Assembly: GCF_964204645.1 (NCBI RefSeq)
Contig: NC_134031.1
Location: 5,067,001-5,131,000 of the forward strand
Length of the DNA: 64,000 bases
Direction: 5' to 3'
DNA from: Tubulanus polymorphus
Lineage: Eukaryota; Nemertea; Palaeonemertea; Tubulaniformes; Tubulanidae
In this document: positions 25,556-40,500 of the stretch, piece after piece
Layout of the letters: each line of letters starts with the position of its first letter
Position numbering within the stretch: position 1 is the stretch's first letter
Position numbers and translations under genes: made by a program
Notes under the pieces: generated by a model
Told to the model about the DNA's origin: nothing
The model's input: the letters and a program-made list of their open reading frames with translations, nothing else
Database searches by the model: none

Positions 25556-28500
25556 GTAAGCAGAACCTAGAACGGTTCTATCATTGATTTTTGTAATCAG
25601 AAATTAGTTATTTCGTTAGTTTTGAGAATTTTAGTTTCTTAACGTTATCTATCCGAATGGATAATTTGTGCCAACGTAGCCGATAACCCATCAGATGGCG
25701 GTCTTGCGCGGTCGAAACTGAACTAGGCTTTTGAGCTTCCTGGTCTGGATCCAGTTCCACAGTAAAGAGTTAGAGTTAATCTTGAGTTGAAATTAGTTCT
25801 TTGAGTTTACTCCGAGTTAGATCTTAACTCATAAACCGTGGAACTGGGTCCCCAATGTTATCATAAATGTACTATAGAATTAATAGAACTATAGTCGACG
25901 TGGAATATGAGACCCAGAAATGGATATCATGGATATGGGGCTATCCCGATATGACAATGTCGACTCAATTGAAATAACTGCATTTATAACTGCACTTACT
26001 TACACTAAGAAGAAGAAACCACGTTTCAACTTATATTCAGTCGAGAAAGGAGATAGCTGAGGACAAATAGACAAGCCGGTCAACAACATTGGTGAAAGTA
26101 GTCACACACCAACTGTTAGAGAATCGCAGTGACAAAACAACTGGTGGAGATTGTAGTCCCATAACAATATAGTCGAGAACAGTCCCTTTACAGTTGGAAC
26201 TAAAAATCGAACGCACTAGAGTTCTATGGTAAACATATCCCAGCGTCTGCCATCTTAGAACTAGTTTGAAATGCAACGACAGCGCTCAACCGTGGAAAAC
26301 TACGGTTATCGCAGTTAATCGAATATTTGCAAATCAATGGGGTACCCGCAGTGCTACTGTGGCAATCGAGGATTCCACTCGTGGCAGGCGAGGATCCGCC
26401 AGGTTCGCTAGAAGATAGTTGGTGGTCCGCGTTCGATTTCCTTCTACATTTCGATTAAATCTGAATGAACTTTTCTCTTAAATGAATCAATTATCTATGA
26501 TCGATATCTGATCAGTAGAATGAAAGTATATCATATTTGGTGAGTCCTGTGATAGTATATGGATTCTGGAGTATCAGATACTGTGGAATGCTTAAGGTTC
26601 CGGCCTCTCATCGACTAATTCCGAAATCGAGTCTAAACTATAGCCCGAAAAATAGCAAGCCACGCAACGGAGCACAGTCGCAGTAGTTCGGACATACGCA
26701 GTTCCAAGATGGCCCATACTGTAAAATGTGTCCGATTATTAGCTCCGACCAGAAGTTCGTCACATTGTTATTCGGTACTTTCGGACAACGAATCCGGACT
26801 AACTGACATTTCAAATTACACTTCGTAAATAGTCGACTAAAATATGATAACCGAAGTCGGCCTTGTTAACGGATAGCGATCGATCTACGAAATATCATCT
26901 GGATTTCACCCATCAGAAGAAATGTCTCCTGACGAGGTTATTCTCTATCGCTGCCGAGATCTAGAGAGCATTCAATAGAAGAGAGTGCAGCGGCCACCGA
27001 ATCGATCGTAACCGTTATTTCTCATTCGCGGTTTCTTAAAGAGCGCAATCGATCGGTCATTACCGTGGCCTTGCGATTTCTATCGAAGATAATCGATTCC
27101 ACCAAACCGTCGCAGTTTTCACTAACCGTCGTATCTAAAAGAAAAATGATAAAAGAAAGATGAATAATGGCATTTGAAAATCGGGAAATGTTTGTGAGCT
27201 CGATCGTTTAACGACTGACTATGGTGTAGGCTGGTAAGCACCAGAAGCATGTTTTCAAAACATTAACGCTATGTAGGCTTATTATGTACATTTCTGATCA
27301 GCCCCTAACGACGTTTCGTCTTATACGTTTAGTGCCCGTAATCAAGGCTATCAATTCAAGATATGACGATTTTCTAACTCAATCGAGTTAAAAGGATTGA
27401 GCGTAGCGTCGTATAGCTAGTAAAATAACGCTTACTAAAAGCTTGAAGCGAGAGATGCTTAGTGCAAATGAACTAAAACATGGTGGATCTAGGTTCCGAT
27501 TTCCGGTTCTGCTAGCTCCATCACACCAGAAATTCTAGAAATTGAATTTGTCGATATCCCGTATTGTCTTATGTTCAGTGCTAATTGTTCGTTACCCTGG
27601 CTTTAAGGTATGTTTACAAGTTTAGATTTGAAGCAGTATGTACTTTGGAGGCTGGTCAATACCGCAGACTCCGCCCATCGCATTAAGAATGAAAAAAAAA
27701 ATCATTAAGAAATCGTTAAAGAAGTTTTTTTTTGAATTCATTGACTATTAAGCGGTTATCTTAGTGCACCGATTTTAAACGGAGTCTACGTCGATGTGGT
27801 ACGCTAGGGGAAATACGCTTATTTCTTTTTTTTGGGGGGGGGGTGCGGTCTACATAAGTTTTAACGGTCTGCGACTTAGATGCCTCATTGGAAGTTCATT
27901 ATGAATCCAGAAAATAGCTTGGAGCTAAATCTGATGTACAAACTGAAGTTAGAATATCAACAACTAACCAGCAACTGGTAACCAGTAGCCCTTATATTGA
28001 TGATGTAGTGCATATCCATTCAAAATTATTAAAAAGACGTGAAAATTCATTCAATAGAAAAATAACAAGTCGTGAAATTCATTCAATAACAAAATAAGCG
28101 TCAATATTTACAATTGAAATTATTATTGAGAAGCGCCAATATTGATGACGCAGTGCGCATCGACTGAAATAACGCATAGTACTCAATATATGAAAGGTAA
28201 TATATGAAAATAACGCATAAGTCATCAATATATAAAAAAAAAACATATGGAATGATTGTAACGGCTTTTTCCCGGCGTCAAAAGTGAAGTGTGATTAGTG
28301 CAGCGACGACGTTAGTTTATGACGACATCGCGTACACATTAACAACCTGACACTCGATTCACTCCGTCAATTGTCGACTGCGCCTCGCTAGTAATTGACA
28401 GCGACCAGCGGAAACTATTACTCATTTCTCCGTTGTCATCGGATGAACGAACGATCAGTCGAAATCGACAGCCGTTTGTAATATATCAAATTGAAAAATC

Positions 28501-31500
28501 TCATCGAATATTCATCGTTTTAAACGATCTGTTCGAATTCGTTTTTCCTCGAATGCGGATTTGTTATTTAGATTTCGTCGTTTCCTAGTGTTTTATGATT
28601 GATCGTCGATTCGAATTTTGCGTGCATCGCGCGAACAAAGGGATTAATCGTTTCGCGGATGAATGATGGAATAATCTTATCTGCCCGATGCCAGGACGAA
28701 ACGAGAATCGGTTTAAATCGGAAAAATGAATTAAGAAAAATGCTTCGAATCATAAATCGTCAATGTCTCTATTAGAAAGCGAAGATTAGCTGGTTTGGAG
28801 CAAAATCCGGTGATAAATCGCCGATAGCAAAATGACTACATCCGCTAATATTTCCGTCTGCAAGCCTAATAGCCCAATTCGTATATCGGGATCGACAGAG
28901 TTGGCAGGAAATATCCCCGATTGGCAAGCGGTAGTGCTCATTATTGGGCTCGGCGTGTTCGTCGTTCTCATGGCTAAATTGTTCGGAGTCGTCCGAAAAC
29001 ACGTTTTCAACGACGAGGTAAAAATCTATAGCTTCATGTCAGATTGAAAATCACAGGTTGTCGATGAAATTCCCATTTTTGATGTAGCTCGTACTAAAGC
29101 GAACTTTCCTTTTGCTAGGTTAGTGCTTAGTATGCAGCGTACGTAGTTCTTACCAAACTCATCAATCAACCTACGCGAAATATATTTGATCTTAAAAATG
29201 AAATGTAATTTGACTGGAAAACTTTAAAATCTAGAAAATCTTCCTTGAAGATATCTGGTCCTCTTTTGTGTCTCAATCAATCGGGTCATTGCATTGCGAA
29301 GCTATCTTCTAAAGGAATTACATCACAACATTGAATAGCCCATAGAAATACTTTAAACTACGTATATAAATCTACTTTTTTATATCCGTATAATCATCGA
29401 AATGTTCGTAAAATTATAGTATTCTGTCTTTTTGCAATTACCACGTTCCATTTGTCAGTCTGTGAATACGATGGATTTGGAGTGGATAAGAGACGCCGTG
29501 GCCGACTGTCCCTGTTCTCATCAATCCAGGGTTCATGGGTTCGAATTCTGGAAGCGACAGATATTCTTGGTCGAAGGTTCTTAATTGCCTGGTCTCTCCC
29601 TATTCGGAGGAAAATCGCATCGTTTATAATGCCCCACGTGGCACTCAGTGACTTGCGGTAATAAAAGAATTAGTCTGGATGCCTAGGTGACGTGGTTGAC
29701 TGATTTAGTCTCGTCGTGTCGCCGCATTATAGTTCAATATTTTTCTTCCTTTTAGCAATTATTTTCAGCAATATCTAATAATGTAACACCGTTATGAAAA
29801 AGTATTTCTATTCTATTCTATTCTATTCTATTCCATAGCATATTTACATTTACGTAATCCACAATATCACAAGTTTTGATTCTAATTCAGCACTTGTGGT
29901 TACTCGATGGTTGCTACTCATACACTAGGTGCGCCAAGCCAAAATAAAGATCGCATTGATTTCGTATTAAGTTCGAAATGAAATCGATTTAAAAAGGATA
30001 GAATAAAATTTATTTCTTTCTCGTCACGTATAGCGGTTCTGACAGGTGAAAAACGATGCCAGGCCTTTTTTCGTCTGCTTTGAATTCCAACTGTGACGTC
30101 ATTGTTAGTAATGAATATAAATTCATGTTTTCAAGATATATAAGACATGTGTAGTGAACAATTTTTGACGATTTCGATAATTTTCATATTCGTTCAATTT
30201 TTAGGATTTGTATATTATGGGTATTCTGTCTATTCTGTATGAAGTTCAAATTTGAATTACGAGTGACTCTTAAGTTTGACGTGTTGCACTTGACAAATTT
30301 AAGTTGTTTTTTTCTGTAAGTTGTAAAGCTAGACGCGCAAGCTTGTTTAAACTGCGGCAGTGCGGTACCTTAATTTTTTCGCTGCGTCTTGCTGGATTGA
30401 ACGTAATTGGATTGACCTCGTAGATTGTAACCGCTTTTATCTTTGTTTTAGGATGACCTTGACACAGCATTTGACGCCGGGGGTAAGGTAACCGTCGGTT
30501 TAACTGCTACGACGATCGTTTCGCAGTGGACGTGGGCAGCAACGTTGCTTCAATCGTCTGCCGTAGCGAGCAAGGTACTATTTTTTTGTTGTTGACATCT
30601 TGTTGAACCCGTGGGCGAAACGTCGCGGTTGATTTTGAAATTATCACCGTTCCACGATATTAACCTCACCGATTCCAATGGACTAGCTATGAGCTTCGAT
30701 TCCAATGGACTAGTTATGGAGGGCCTACCCAAAATTATCTAAAAATGGCATTTGACATAAAAGTAGACAAGATTCATAGCCATAGCTGCATAGTTTTTTC
30801 AGACATTTCTAAAATTCCTCACTCATTCATAGTGGAATATTTTTCGTTTTTTCCCTCTTTTAAAACCAGTTCGGAATCAGCGGACCCTTCTGGTATGCGG
30901 CAGGAGCAACGATACAAATTCTTCTGTTTGCCATGATATCCGCCCAGTTGAAAATTCGAGCCCCGGGCGCGAAGACGTTCTTGCAAGTGATCTGGGCGCG
31001 ATTCGGCAAGAAAACCCACATCGTTTTCTGTGGATTTGCGCTCACAACGAACATCATCGTCACGTCTATGTTAATGCTAGGTAAGTGGGAACTTGTAAAG
31101 CCTTAGGTGAGGTAAAACCTCACATTGAATCGGTGAGAAAATACACATGACTGAATCGGTCTTCGCAGCGAATTCGCCTAAATGTGTCAATATTGGCCTT
31201 CCGAATTCAATCAAAGGCGAATTTTACGACGAATGATTCGCCGAAAAAACTCGACTTGTCTGTTACGAGCTTTAGATACCAAAACGTCGGAATTCTCTTG
31301 GCCTGTTATAGATATACCTGGTAATATCAAGTTCATGATATCCACTCCAGCTTTTTCTCGAGGAGTTGAATCTTGAAACGCGAATGCAGAAATTGGTCAC
31401 TTTTCGTAGTTCCAACTATAGACGGTTGTAAATAGCTTTGTACAGCTTAACATTTCCCCTTAGCTATTCCTGCTCGCGTAACATATAACAGAGGATATAA

Positions 31501-34500
31501 TAACCATTTCGTAGTAAATTGCTGCGCGACTCGCGATGCTCAGTAAATGACCATCATCCAGGTAAACTGGCGGCAATTTCCTCGGCAGAACACTCGGCAT
31601 CAGATTTACGGACGTCCTAAATGACTTCTGGTCTATTACTGGTAACATCAAACATAAACATCTCAGGTTGATAATTAGAGGGTAAAGGTAGTTCAGAACA
31701 CTATGTGGTAGCACATTTTTGCGCGCTACCATCAATAATGCAAGCACAAGAATCGGTATTTTTCAAGAAAATTGCATATTTTTTTCAATAGATACTGGAA
31801 GATAAGAAGATGCAATCAATATTGATTTGAATGAAATCAAATTCGGAATTTCGTATATGGCAGCACTGTAGCGCTGGAGTGCTGCTCCTGTTGACTCTTC
31901 AAGTAGCTAGGGAAACACCTATAGCTAATTCGTATGGACTGTAAATGCCGTTTTTCACTTACCATAAAGCGCCGGTGAACATTTTCTAAATTAAACAGGC
32001 GCTATACAAATTTAAAGATCATCTTTATTGCTAATCAGGATGATAGTCGAATAGTCGAAACGTTCAAATAAACTACGAGCTCGATGAAACAATTAATATG
32101 TCAATATGGCGTCGAAATTCAAATTCATCATTAGATAGCTGCTTTATGAAACATTTTAGACTAGTTTGTCTTTATTTGTGTGGAATCTATAAGCATACAA
32201 TTTCGGGGATCTGTTCTGTCAACATGGCGTCGAAATTCATCAATGATTCATCGTTTACATTTTTCTGTTACATTTTTCTTCGTTAACGTATATTTGTAAT
32301 ATCGGACGATAATGTAACATTTTTTAATGAAAATGAATTTCGATTTCAATTTGTTTAGATAGCTGCTTTACGTCATTTTTTTCAGGCGGGGTCGCTGTAT
32401 TGACGAATCTCGTGCGGGACCTGTGCGTCGAATACGCCACGATGTTGATCGCCGTCATCATCGGCACGTACACGTTTATCGGCGGTCTGGGCGCTACGTT
32501 CTACGTATCGTACGTAAACACAGCCGTGTTGTTCATCGGCTTGTTCGCGTTCATGATACGAGTTTTCCACGCCGACGACGACCAAAACGCGTTGGGTAAG
32601 TCGGTTATTTAATGTTTGTATAGCGGACTCGGCTCAAAGCGTTGCCGGCACGTGGGGATCCCGCGATGATCCGCCAGGTTCGCTAGTGGTTACTGGGTTA
32701 CCGCGCTTCAACTCCTGATTAGTAAATCAATTTTCTGTGATACCTAATATAAGCCTACCATACACTGAGTGCGAAAGCGAACCTTCTATCCGATGACTTT
32801 TTTGGTAATTATATCGGTTTTGAAAGCCTAAAATCTAGCTCAAATTTCATCGAAAATGAAAAGATTCGCAGAGAAGCCGCGTTAACCTGGTGAAGAATGA
32901 ATACAACTAGGCGGATAGTACTTTATAGGTTCACTAGTTTATTTTTTTTCAAGAACGAGCTTTCGCTGCTAATGTAGTGGTTTCATTTTCACCTGATGAA
33001 ACGACTCGTTGTATTGATTGAAAATGAACTACGAAAAGAAAATCACTTTTTGCGCCATTGTTGCCACACGCGCACACACGTGCCGACAAATACATGATAG
33101 TCAGGAGACGCATAAATGTAGTCTTCCCGTTTAAGAAGCCATTCGCATGTAGCTATTTGTTGGCGTTCAATAAGCCAAATGGACGCATCTCGATAACTAC
33201 CATCGGTGATAATGATGGCTGAGAAGCTACTACAGCTATGTTATCAGAATTGTAACCCAAGAAGATCATGCTGGGCGACTCACGCATGCATAACAACATA
33301 TCGATAAGTGCATGTATGATCAATCTTCTAAATTGGGAGGTGTGATATTTTTGGACTTAAGTCACGACTGTGCAACTGGCCCCAGGTCATGGAGACCATT
33401 TTAACGCTGACGGATAACACAATTGAAATTTTGTAAACGAAATTATGTAATCGTTTTCTCTGGAAATAAAAGATCCAATGAATCTACCAATAAAAATGAA
33501 ACAAAGAAAACAAACTGAAAGTTTTTAGACACCTTGAAAAATGATTTGAATATACCATTAATTGAATTGAATTAAGTTGATTGACCGGCAACGATTCCCA
33601 TCATTGATGACGTAGTGCACATCCACTCACATAATTGATTATCAAAATGGATGAAAAATTCATTAAATAGAAACTGAGAGTCACGAGTTTGAATGATTAT
33701 AAAATGATTGTAACTGTTAAATTGAAACGCCAATATTGATGACGTAGTGTACATCGACTCAATCAGAACCCCTTACATAACGCATTGTGATCGATAAAAA
33801 CATTTTCGTAACGGTTATTACGGCATCGAAAACTTAAGAAATGTGGAGTCATTCTGTAAAATGGGCCCTGCCCAGGGCATGTGTGAAGCCTTGGCAAGAA
33901 CTGGCAGAGCCAATTACAGTTGCACCACCAGAAAATTAGTATTGTACGTTTCAGACTCATTTCCGGACTCTGTCGGGCCGAATCATCACAATGTATATCA
34001 AGGCTGACGTCATCGTATAGTATTGTTTCTATGGTTTCTAATTAAGCGCGTTTGTGTCTGGCATTGTGCGATATTGCTAGGTGCACTAGTGCGCATCTTT
34101 TCAAAAATGAAATACCGTTTATCCTACGACATAATATAATAATGAATATTCTATAACACGAAAGGCTAAGATGAATTAATTTTTCATCAGATTTACATCG
34201 TCAAATTCGTCTGTTCTATCGCACTGCGGCAATTTGTAAATTGGTATCGTTACGCTCGAAAAGAGAAATGGAATGAATCCTTTGAACTCGTAAAAAAATC
34301 CAATCAAACGAACTATGCCGACCTTAAAAATGACAATGGAGTGATTATCAATCCTTCCTTTGACAAACAAAACGAATTGGTTTTTAAACTCGGTGATGTT
34401 GTTGATAATTAACTAAATTAGGTTGTTTAGAGGTAACGGCTTATTCTACCGCTGTTAAGACACGGGGAAAGTGTGCGACGAACAAATACAAGGAAATTAC

Positions 34501-37500
34501 GAAATTCTCTCGACTTTGATTTCGAAAAGAGATGTTTTCTTGTCGAGAAAACCGTTCAAAATGCAGATATAGCCCATCTTTTATTCAAACATAGCCAGTT
34601 TTGAATGTTTCGATCGACTTGGATGCATTGAAAAAAATCATCCCTGTCTAAGTTAGGTACACGCAAAGGCACCAATTTGAATAGACCTATTTCTATCGTT
34701 TTTGCAGGAAGCATCGAAAAGATATACGAATTGCTGAAATGCAGCAACACAACGATCGAGGGCAACGTTGAAAATAGTTACCTGACATTTCTGTCATTCC
34801 CCGGATTGATATTTGGAATCATTAACGTGATAGGTGAGGAAGATGTGTAAATGTCATCGTAAGGTTGACTCGTAGATGATCATAACTTCTATGATCATCA
34901 ACTGAAAAAAATATCGATTCACATGTGATAACTAGGATATTGTATTTGCAATTCGCATGACGTCATTTAGACCGGTCTAAATCTGGCTCGTTTTTATTTG
35001 GATTGGACCAAGCGTTCACACTTGCAAAATGGCCGTTCCAAATCGTAAGTAGCGCAGTGCTCCCCCATTTGTCATCACGCTGATTTATATAGTTTTCAAT
35101 TTTCATACAATTTCAAAATATTGCCTAGAAATTAATGTGTAGCCAATCTACCAGAGCGTGAGTGAATGCACACTCTGATTTGGTCTGTTCCATATTTGGC
35201 CCGTTCCAGGTATAGACCCATTTATACCGGTCTAACTAGTGGTTATGTGAACGCAGCCTTTTTGGACCCTCAGCTATTGAAACCAGCCCCCTGGTTTGTT
35301 GTAGCATTGAACTGAAATAACTGAACTAATGGAACTGTTAAAAGTTAAAAAAAGGAATTATCACGGACAGGGTGGTAAGGGTAGTGATGAGACAATCAAG
35401 AGATGAAAAAAAACTAATCATCACACAAAGATAAAGATGAACGTGCAAAATGAAACGCGTCCGTGTAAAATGTAGAACATCTTCCCTTGCAAAAGGCAAG
35501 GTCTTTATATCACAGAGAATAATCAAAATTAAAATGACAAATAGCGCTATCATCAATGGATATGTTAATTATCAGAAGTCGTATGGAAGAGGGATTATTG
35601 TACGAAAAACAACGATTCTTCGGATGTTCTTTGTAAGTTTTCTCTTTCGACGCAATAATCCCATTTTCCACCGAACTCTTTTCCTGGGGTCATAGTCATT
35701 TTCAACTGTTTGGGGTTTTGAAGTTGACGCCTATCACCCCATCGAACCAACCGCCTTAACGAAATATGAGTCCATCGTGTATCATGTTCATTTCACAGGA
35801 AATTTCGGAACAGTATTCGTCGACCAGTCTTACTGGCAGAGCAGCGTGGCCGCTAAGCCGAAAGAAGGCGTTTGGGGTTTCCTGTTGGGAGGAATAATCT
35901 GGTTCTCGGTACCGTTCGCGTTTGCGACTACGATGGGCTTGGCTTATATAGCGCTTGGTACGAATCAAGGCCAACCGTTGCTTACCATGGCTCAAGTCGA
36001 CGCGGGTAAGTTATCAGTCCAAACGATAAATGAAGCTCTACAAACCAGATACTTCCAGGATAACTTCATTCTAAAAGAGGACCAGTGAAGTCATGATACA
36101 CCGCTAATACCTTCGTGATAGATTTGTTATCGTATTCCTCACTTTCGGGATCAAATTGACGGGAATATCTAGTAGATATCACTGGTATCTCATGGGTGGA
36201 TGATGGTTCACAAGCAAGTTGTATCGTCGGTTCAGTTAAATGATCATCGGTCTTCAAAATGATCATGTTTTATTTTTGTTTCAACGCATGTGCCCAACAA
36301 AGGCGTATAGAGAGCCACCCGTGTCTCTGGGTGGACTCGGTTCTCTGTTGGTTTCTCTGGTGGATTCTGGAGTCGTCAACTCTGGTTCTTAAAATGTTTC
36401 ACCAGTACAACGATAGTATCTCTTCTATGGGGGTTCATTTCTTCATTCCAGTTTATAAGTAGCCGTGTGAACTGCACACTTAGAAGTGAACATTGACACT
36501 TTGCTAATAGTCAGAAAATAGATATTACACATTTCCCAAACAACTGTACCATTACATTCAGTAGAATGTTTTCAGCGTGTAGTATATATTGACAAATATT
36601 GCCATTTACCCAAGTGTATTTTGGATGGCCACATTTACGGTTAGCACGAAAGTTTTCAAGCACCTCTTGCTAATGGTACGTGCGTCTGAATCGCATTGTA
36701 TTGCAGGTCTGGTGCCGCCGGTCGTGGCACAGAAGCTAATGGGAACTGCCGGCGAGTTCTTGATGGTAATAATTCTCATCATGGCCGTGACGTCAACCGG
36801 ATCGGCGGAAGTCATCGCTGTCACCTCAATCATCATATACGATATATACGGAATTCATCTCAAGGTAAAATACTAAAGGCTTCGATGATAAATCAACCAA
36901 TCGTCTGGATACCAATGTCAAGGTTCTAAGCTATCTAGTTAATGAAAGGCCAATCACGCGTTGAATCGTTAAGACTTTATGAATCACCCAATCATTCACG
37001 AACAACGAAGACGTGCTGTGAAACTCGGGTGCTTAAGTTGTCGCCCAGACTCAGCGTGTGATATACAAGATTTAAAACAATCATCCAATCACCCAATCAC
37101 TAATAGAAAGCCAACCGGTCATCGTACAAGTTGCAAGCAAAAGACTTAACAACTAGCTTATAGGACAATGATTTCGCTTCCAAATTCGAAAAACTTATCC
37201 TCACTGTATTAATTGATATCGTGGTTTAGGTAAACATATGATAATTCTTAGAGATAGCTAAATGAATCATTTGAGTTCTAAACTTCTGAGCTAATCTGTA
37301 ATCTGAGATGAAAAAAGGCGAAACATTCAATCTGCCATGATTACTCGAGTATAAAGGCCTACCCGAACGTACCGGATTATTCATATATCCTCAATAAAAA
37401 AGACATCAAACAAACTTTAAAAAGCAAGACGAATATAATCCTTCATTTTGTATTCATTTCTGATCAATCATCATTCGAATTCGACGTGGTCATTTTCAGC

Positions 37501-40500
37501 AGCAATCAGAAACTAAGTAACGATCTTAGATCCTCTATTGACGGGAAGCTTAAGACTTTGTACTTCTTCGTAAACCGATTATGAGAAATATTTACGAGTC
37601 ATACACATGATTTACACCACTAATCTTTAAAAAGAACGTACACTGTACCGAATCATTGGCATTTTCAAGATATTTCGGGATTTGGAGATATCCACGTGCG
37701 TATGTGTTAAAATTATTTAAAATTCAAAGCTTTTTTGCCGAGTATCAGACGGCTTGATAACACAGTCAACTTTCCAGCTTTTATGATAACGAATGTACGA
37801 ATCATTATGTATGAATGTTTCCTTGAGCTAGTAGTTCAACGTTTCGACTTTATTCTTAACAGTTTTCCTGAAGATGGCTTTTAGGATATAGACAAAAACA
37901 TTGAATAAACTGATACTAGCTCAAGGAAACTTTTGAGGACATCGTGGGATTATTTTACATAATCGCCACAAAACGGATACAGTTTCTTATTAATGATGAT
38001 TACTGCATCCATTTACTTTCTTTTATTAGCCTTACAGAAAGGTATTAGACGCCAACAGTTGCGTTCTATGCGGACGCCAGCGCGGTAGAATGGCGAACCC
38101 ACGTGACAAGTGCGTCTGTACGAGTAAAAACTATTGTCAAAGTTGCACCACGGATGACCAGTAAGTGACGTGAAACGCATCATATCATCAAAGATCAAAG
38201 GTCTAATATAGGATAACCTCTTAGTATTTAGTGTCCTTAGAAGTACTTTTAGAAGTACTCCTATTTGCGTGGTCTTATTTATTTTAAAAGCAGTGTTTCA
38301 GCGATTTACTTTCCATACTATTGCCTGGATCAATGATACATATACTAATAATTTTTTGTATAGGAAACATGTTCGATTGAATTCCGAGTGGCTTATAAAG
38401 CATTAACTTGGATTTGAAAAATCATAAGCTGATAAATGAGATCCATATAATACTAGGCGCCTCAGCTGCCTTGACGTTCCTCAAAAACGTCCAAAACGCC
38501 CAAGCTGTTTACTCCGCGCCTGTGTTCCGGAACTGAAAGGACGTGATAACGTGGCTCTGATTGGCTGGTTGACTATAGGCCATAGGGTCGAACCACCAGC
38601 TGGACAATGAAGCTGCACCGAGAATCGCTTTTCGCAAAAATTTTGATCAATAGTTTTTCATTCACCCATCAATGTTTTCCTTCATTTTCAGGCAGCGCGC
38701 TGCTTGTACCCGAGCGACGAAACCTGCTTATAAATGCCGTACCCACGGTCACTACAGGTCGCACAACGACTACTTATCAACGCTGAAAAACTGGGGCATA
38801 CTATTCGTTTCGTTAGCCATAGTTCCGCTAACGCTAGTACTTAGAGGAATCGGGGTAAGATGGGCCGTGGACGTGTAAACTTAATCTAGTATACATATCC
38901 ATGCGAATACAAATGAAATACAGTTTTTGAAAGTATTCGACGAAACTTACCGTGTTAAGTTCGTTTCGATGACGAGCCCGCTGACTACGAGCGTTTGTCA
39001 GCGCCATACCATGTTCAAATTGCTGTCGCTCTGTCTTCCTCATTCTTTGATAAACATCTTGTTATCGGAAACAGACGATACGGCTTTGCCGTAGTATCAC
39101 CTGAGGCCAAAACACGCCTTGAACTCACGCGACGCGTTACACTCTCGTGATGAATATCAGAAAAACGTCGTCAATTTGTCGATGACGGAATTTTTTGCAC
39201 GGAATTACATTGAAAATATAGCATATATATGTATAAGATGTAAATGTTGTGGAAATTTGAGAAGATCGTATTATCGAAAACGGTCGATCGAAGCTACGAA
39301 GACTTGATCGACATCGCAAATGAAAACTAAAATGATAAAACGTTTTCATTGCTTCGATATTAGATTGATTGATGTAAGTGGCTAGGGTTTTTAAAACACT
39401 ATTGAATACATGAGATAACGATTCTCAAAGCTCCAAACAATGTTTTCCTCCCTATACTGTTTTCCGAGGTAAAAATGTAATACTCGATATTGAATTTGTA
39501 TCAATTTGCGACGACTGGGTGAATTTGAATTGAATTGTCGATTATAAAATTCACTCATACGCAGATCGATTGTCGATAAAAGATGATAGCTTTGGGCGCT
39601 TGAAAAATTTCTTCATCTCGAACTCGGAAAGATAATTCAGTAACATAGGAAATTTAGCGTTCTTTGGCAATGGGGTGCGGGTAATTTTGGCAAGCGAGGA
39701 TTCAGCATTTATCCGCCAGGTTCGCCAGCGGTTATTGGGTTACCGCACCTTAATTTCTTCTGCATTTCAATTCGATTCGAATCATTGGTACATCGAATAA
39801 ATTTTCAGTAAAATCTATAGGCATCATACGCCAATGAGAAAGCAAAAGAATCCTATATCTATTCGATGAGTTTCGTTTGATAATTTTCAGATTTGGCAGT
39901 CCAAAAATCGAGTTCAAATTTCGTCGAAAATAACGAGAGAAATCTCGTAACAAATTCAGCCAAAAAATTTAAAAGTTCTATTTTAAAATGATTATATTTC
40001 GAGCAACGTTTCGGCTAAATACTATAAGCCATCATCAGGCGTACTATCAATTTATTGTGAGATTTCTCTCGTTACTCATCATACACGGAAATCGTTATCT
40101 TCTCGTCTTTACATCGAAAATGCACTGATTTTCACTACCCGAACGACCCAGTGTTTTTGTTGCACCATCTGTGGGTGCCGGTGTCCTATTCTTACGAGAA
40201 AATGTCTCGTTTCTGTGAAAATACCTCACTTTGAACAAATGTCTTCACAAAAATACAGTCACAGTATATGGGATTTACTTAAGATACCCATAGCGATGAA
40301 ACAAAATTCTATCTTCCTGAGCTTTCGGGAAGATTTCTTCTTCCAATCTTCCGAGTTTATGCAAAATACGAACTTCACACAGTTCTTGTCGTAACGGAGT
40401 TTCTCATTACATTTCTAATTCCAGATAAGTTTAGGTTGGGTGTACAATTTTATGGGTATCGTTATCGGGTCGGCTGTTATACCTATTACATTAGCGATGT

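Noticed and set aside
39998-40045. Minus-strand CTGATGA...GAAAC resembling a hammerhead ribozyme core
   Set aside because: A stem II can be drawn, but no closing stem III with the cleavage-site UH follows. The words also match a common retroelement tail with AACGTTTCG and CATCAGG.
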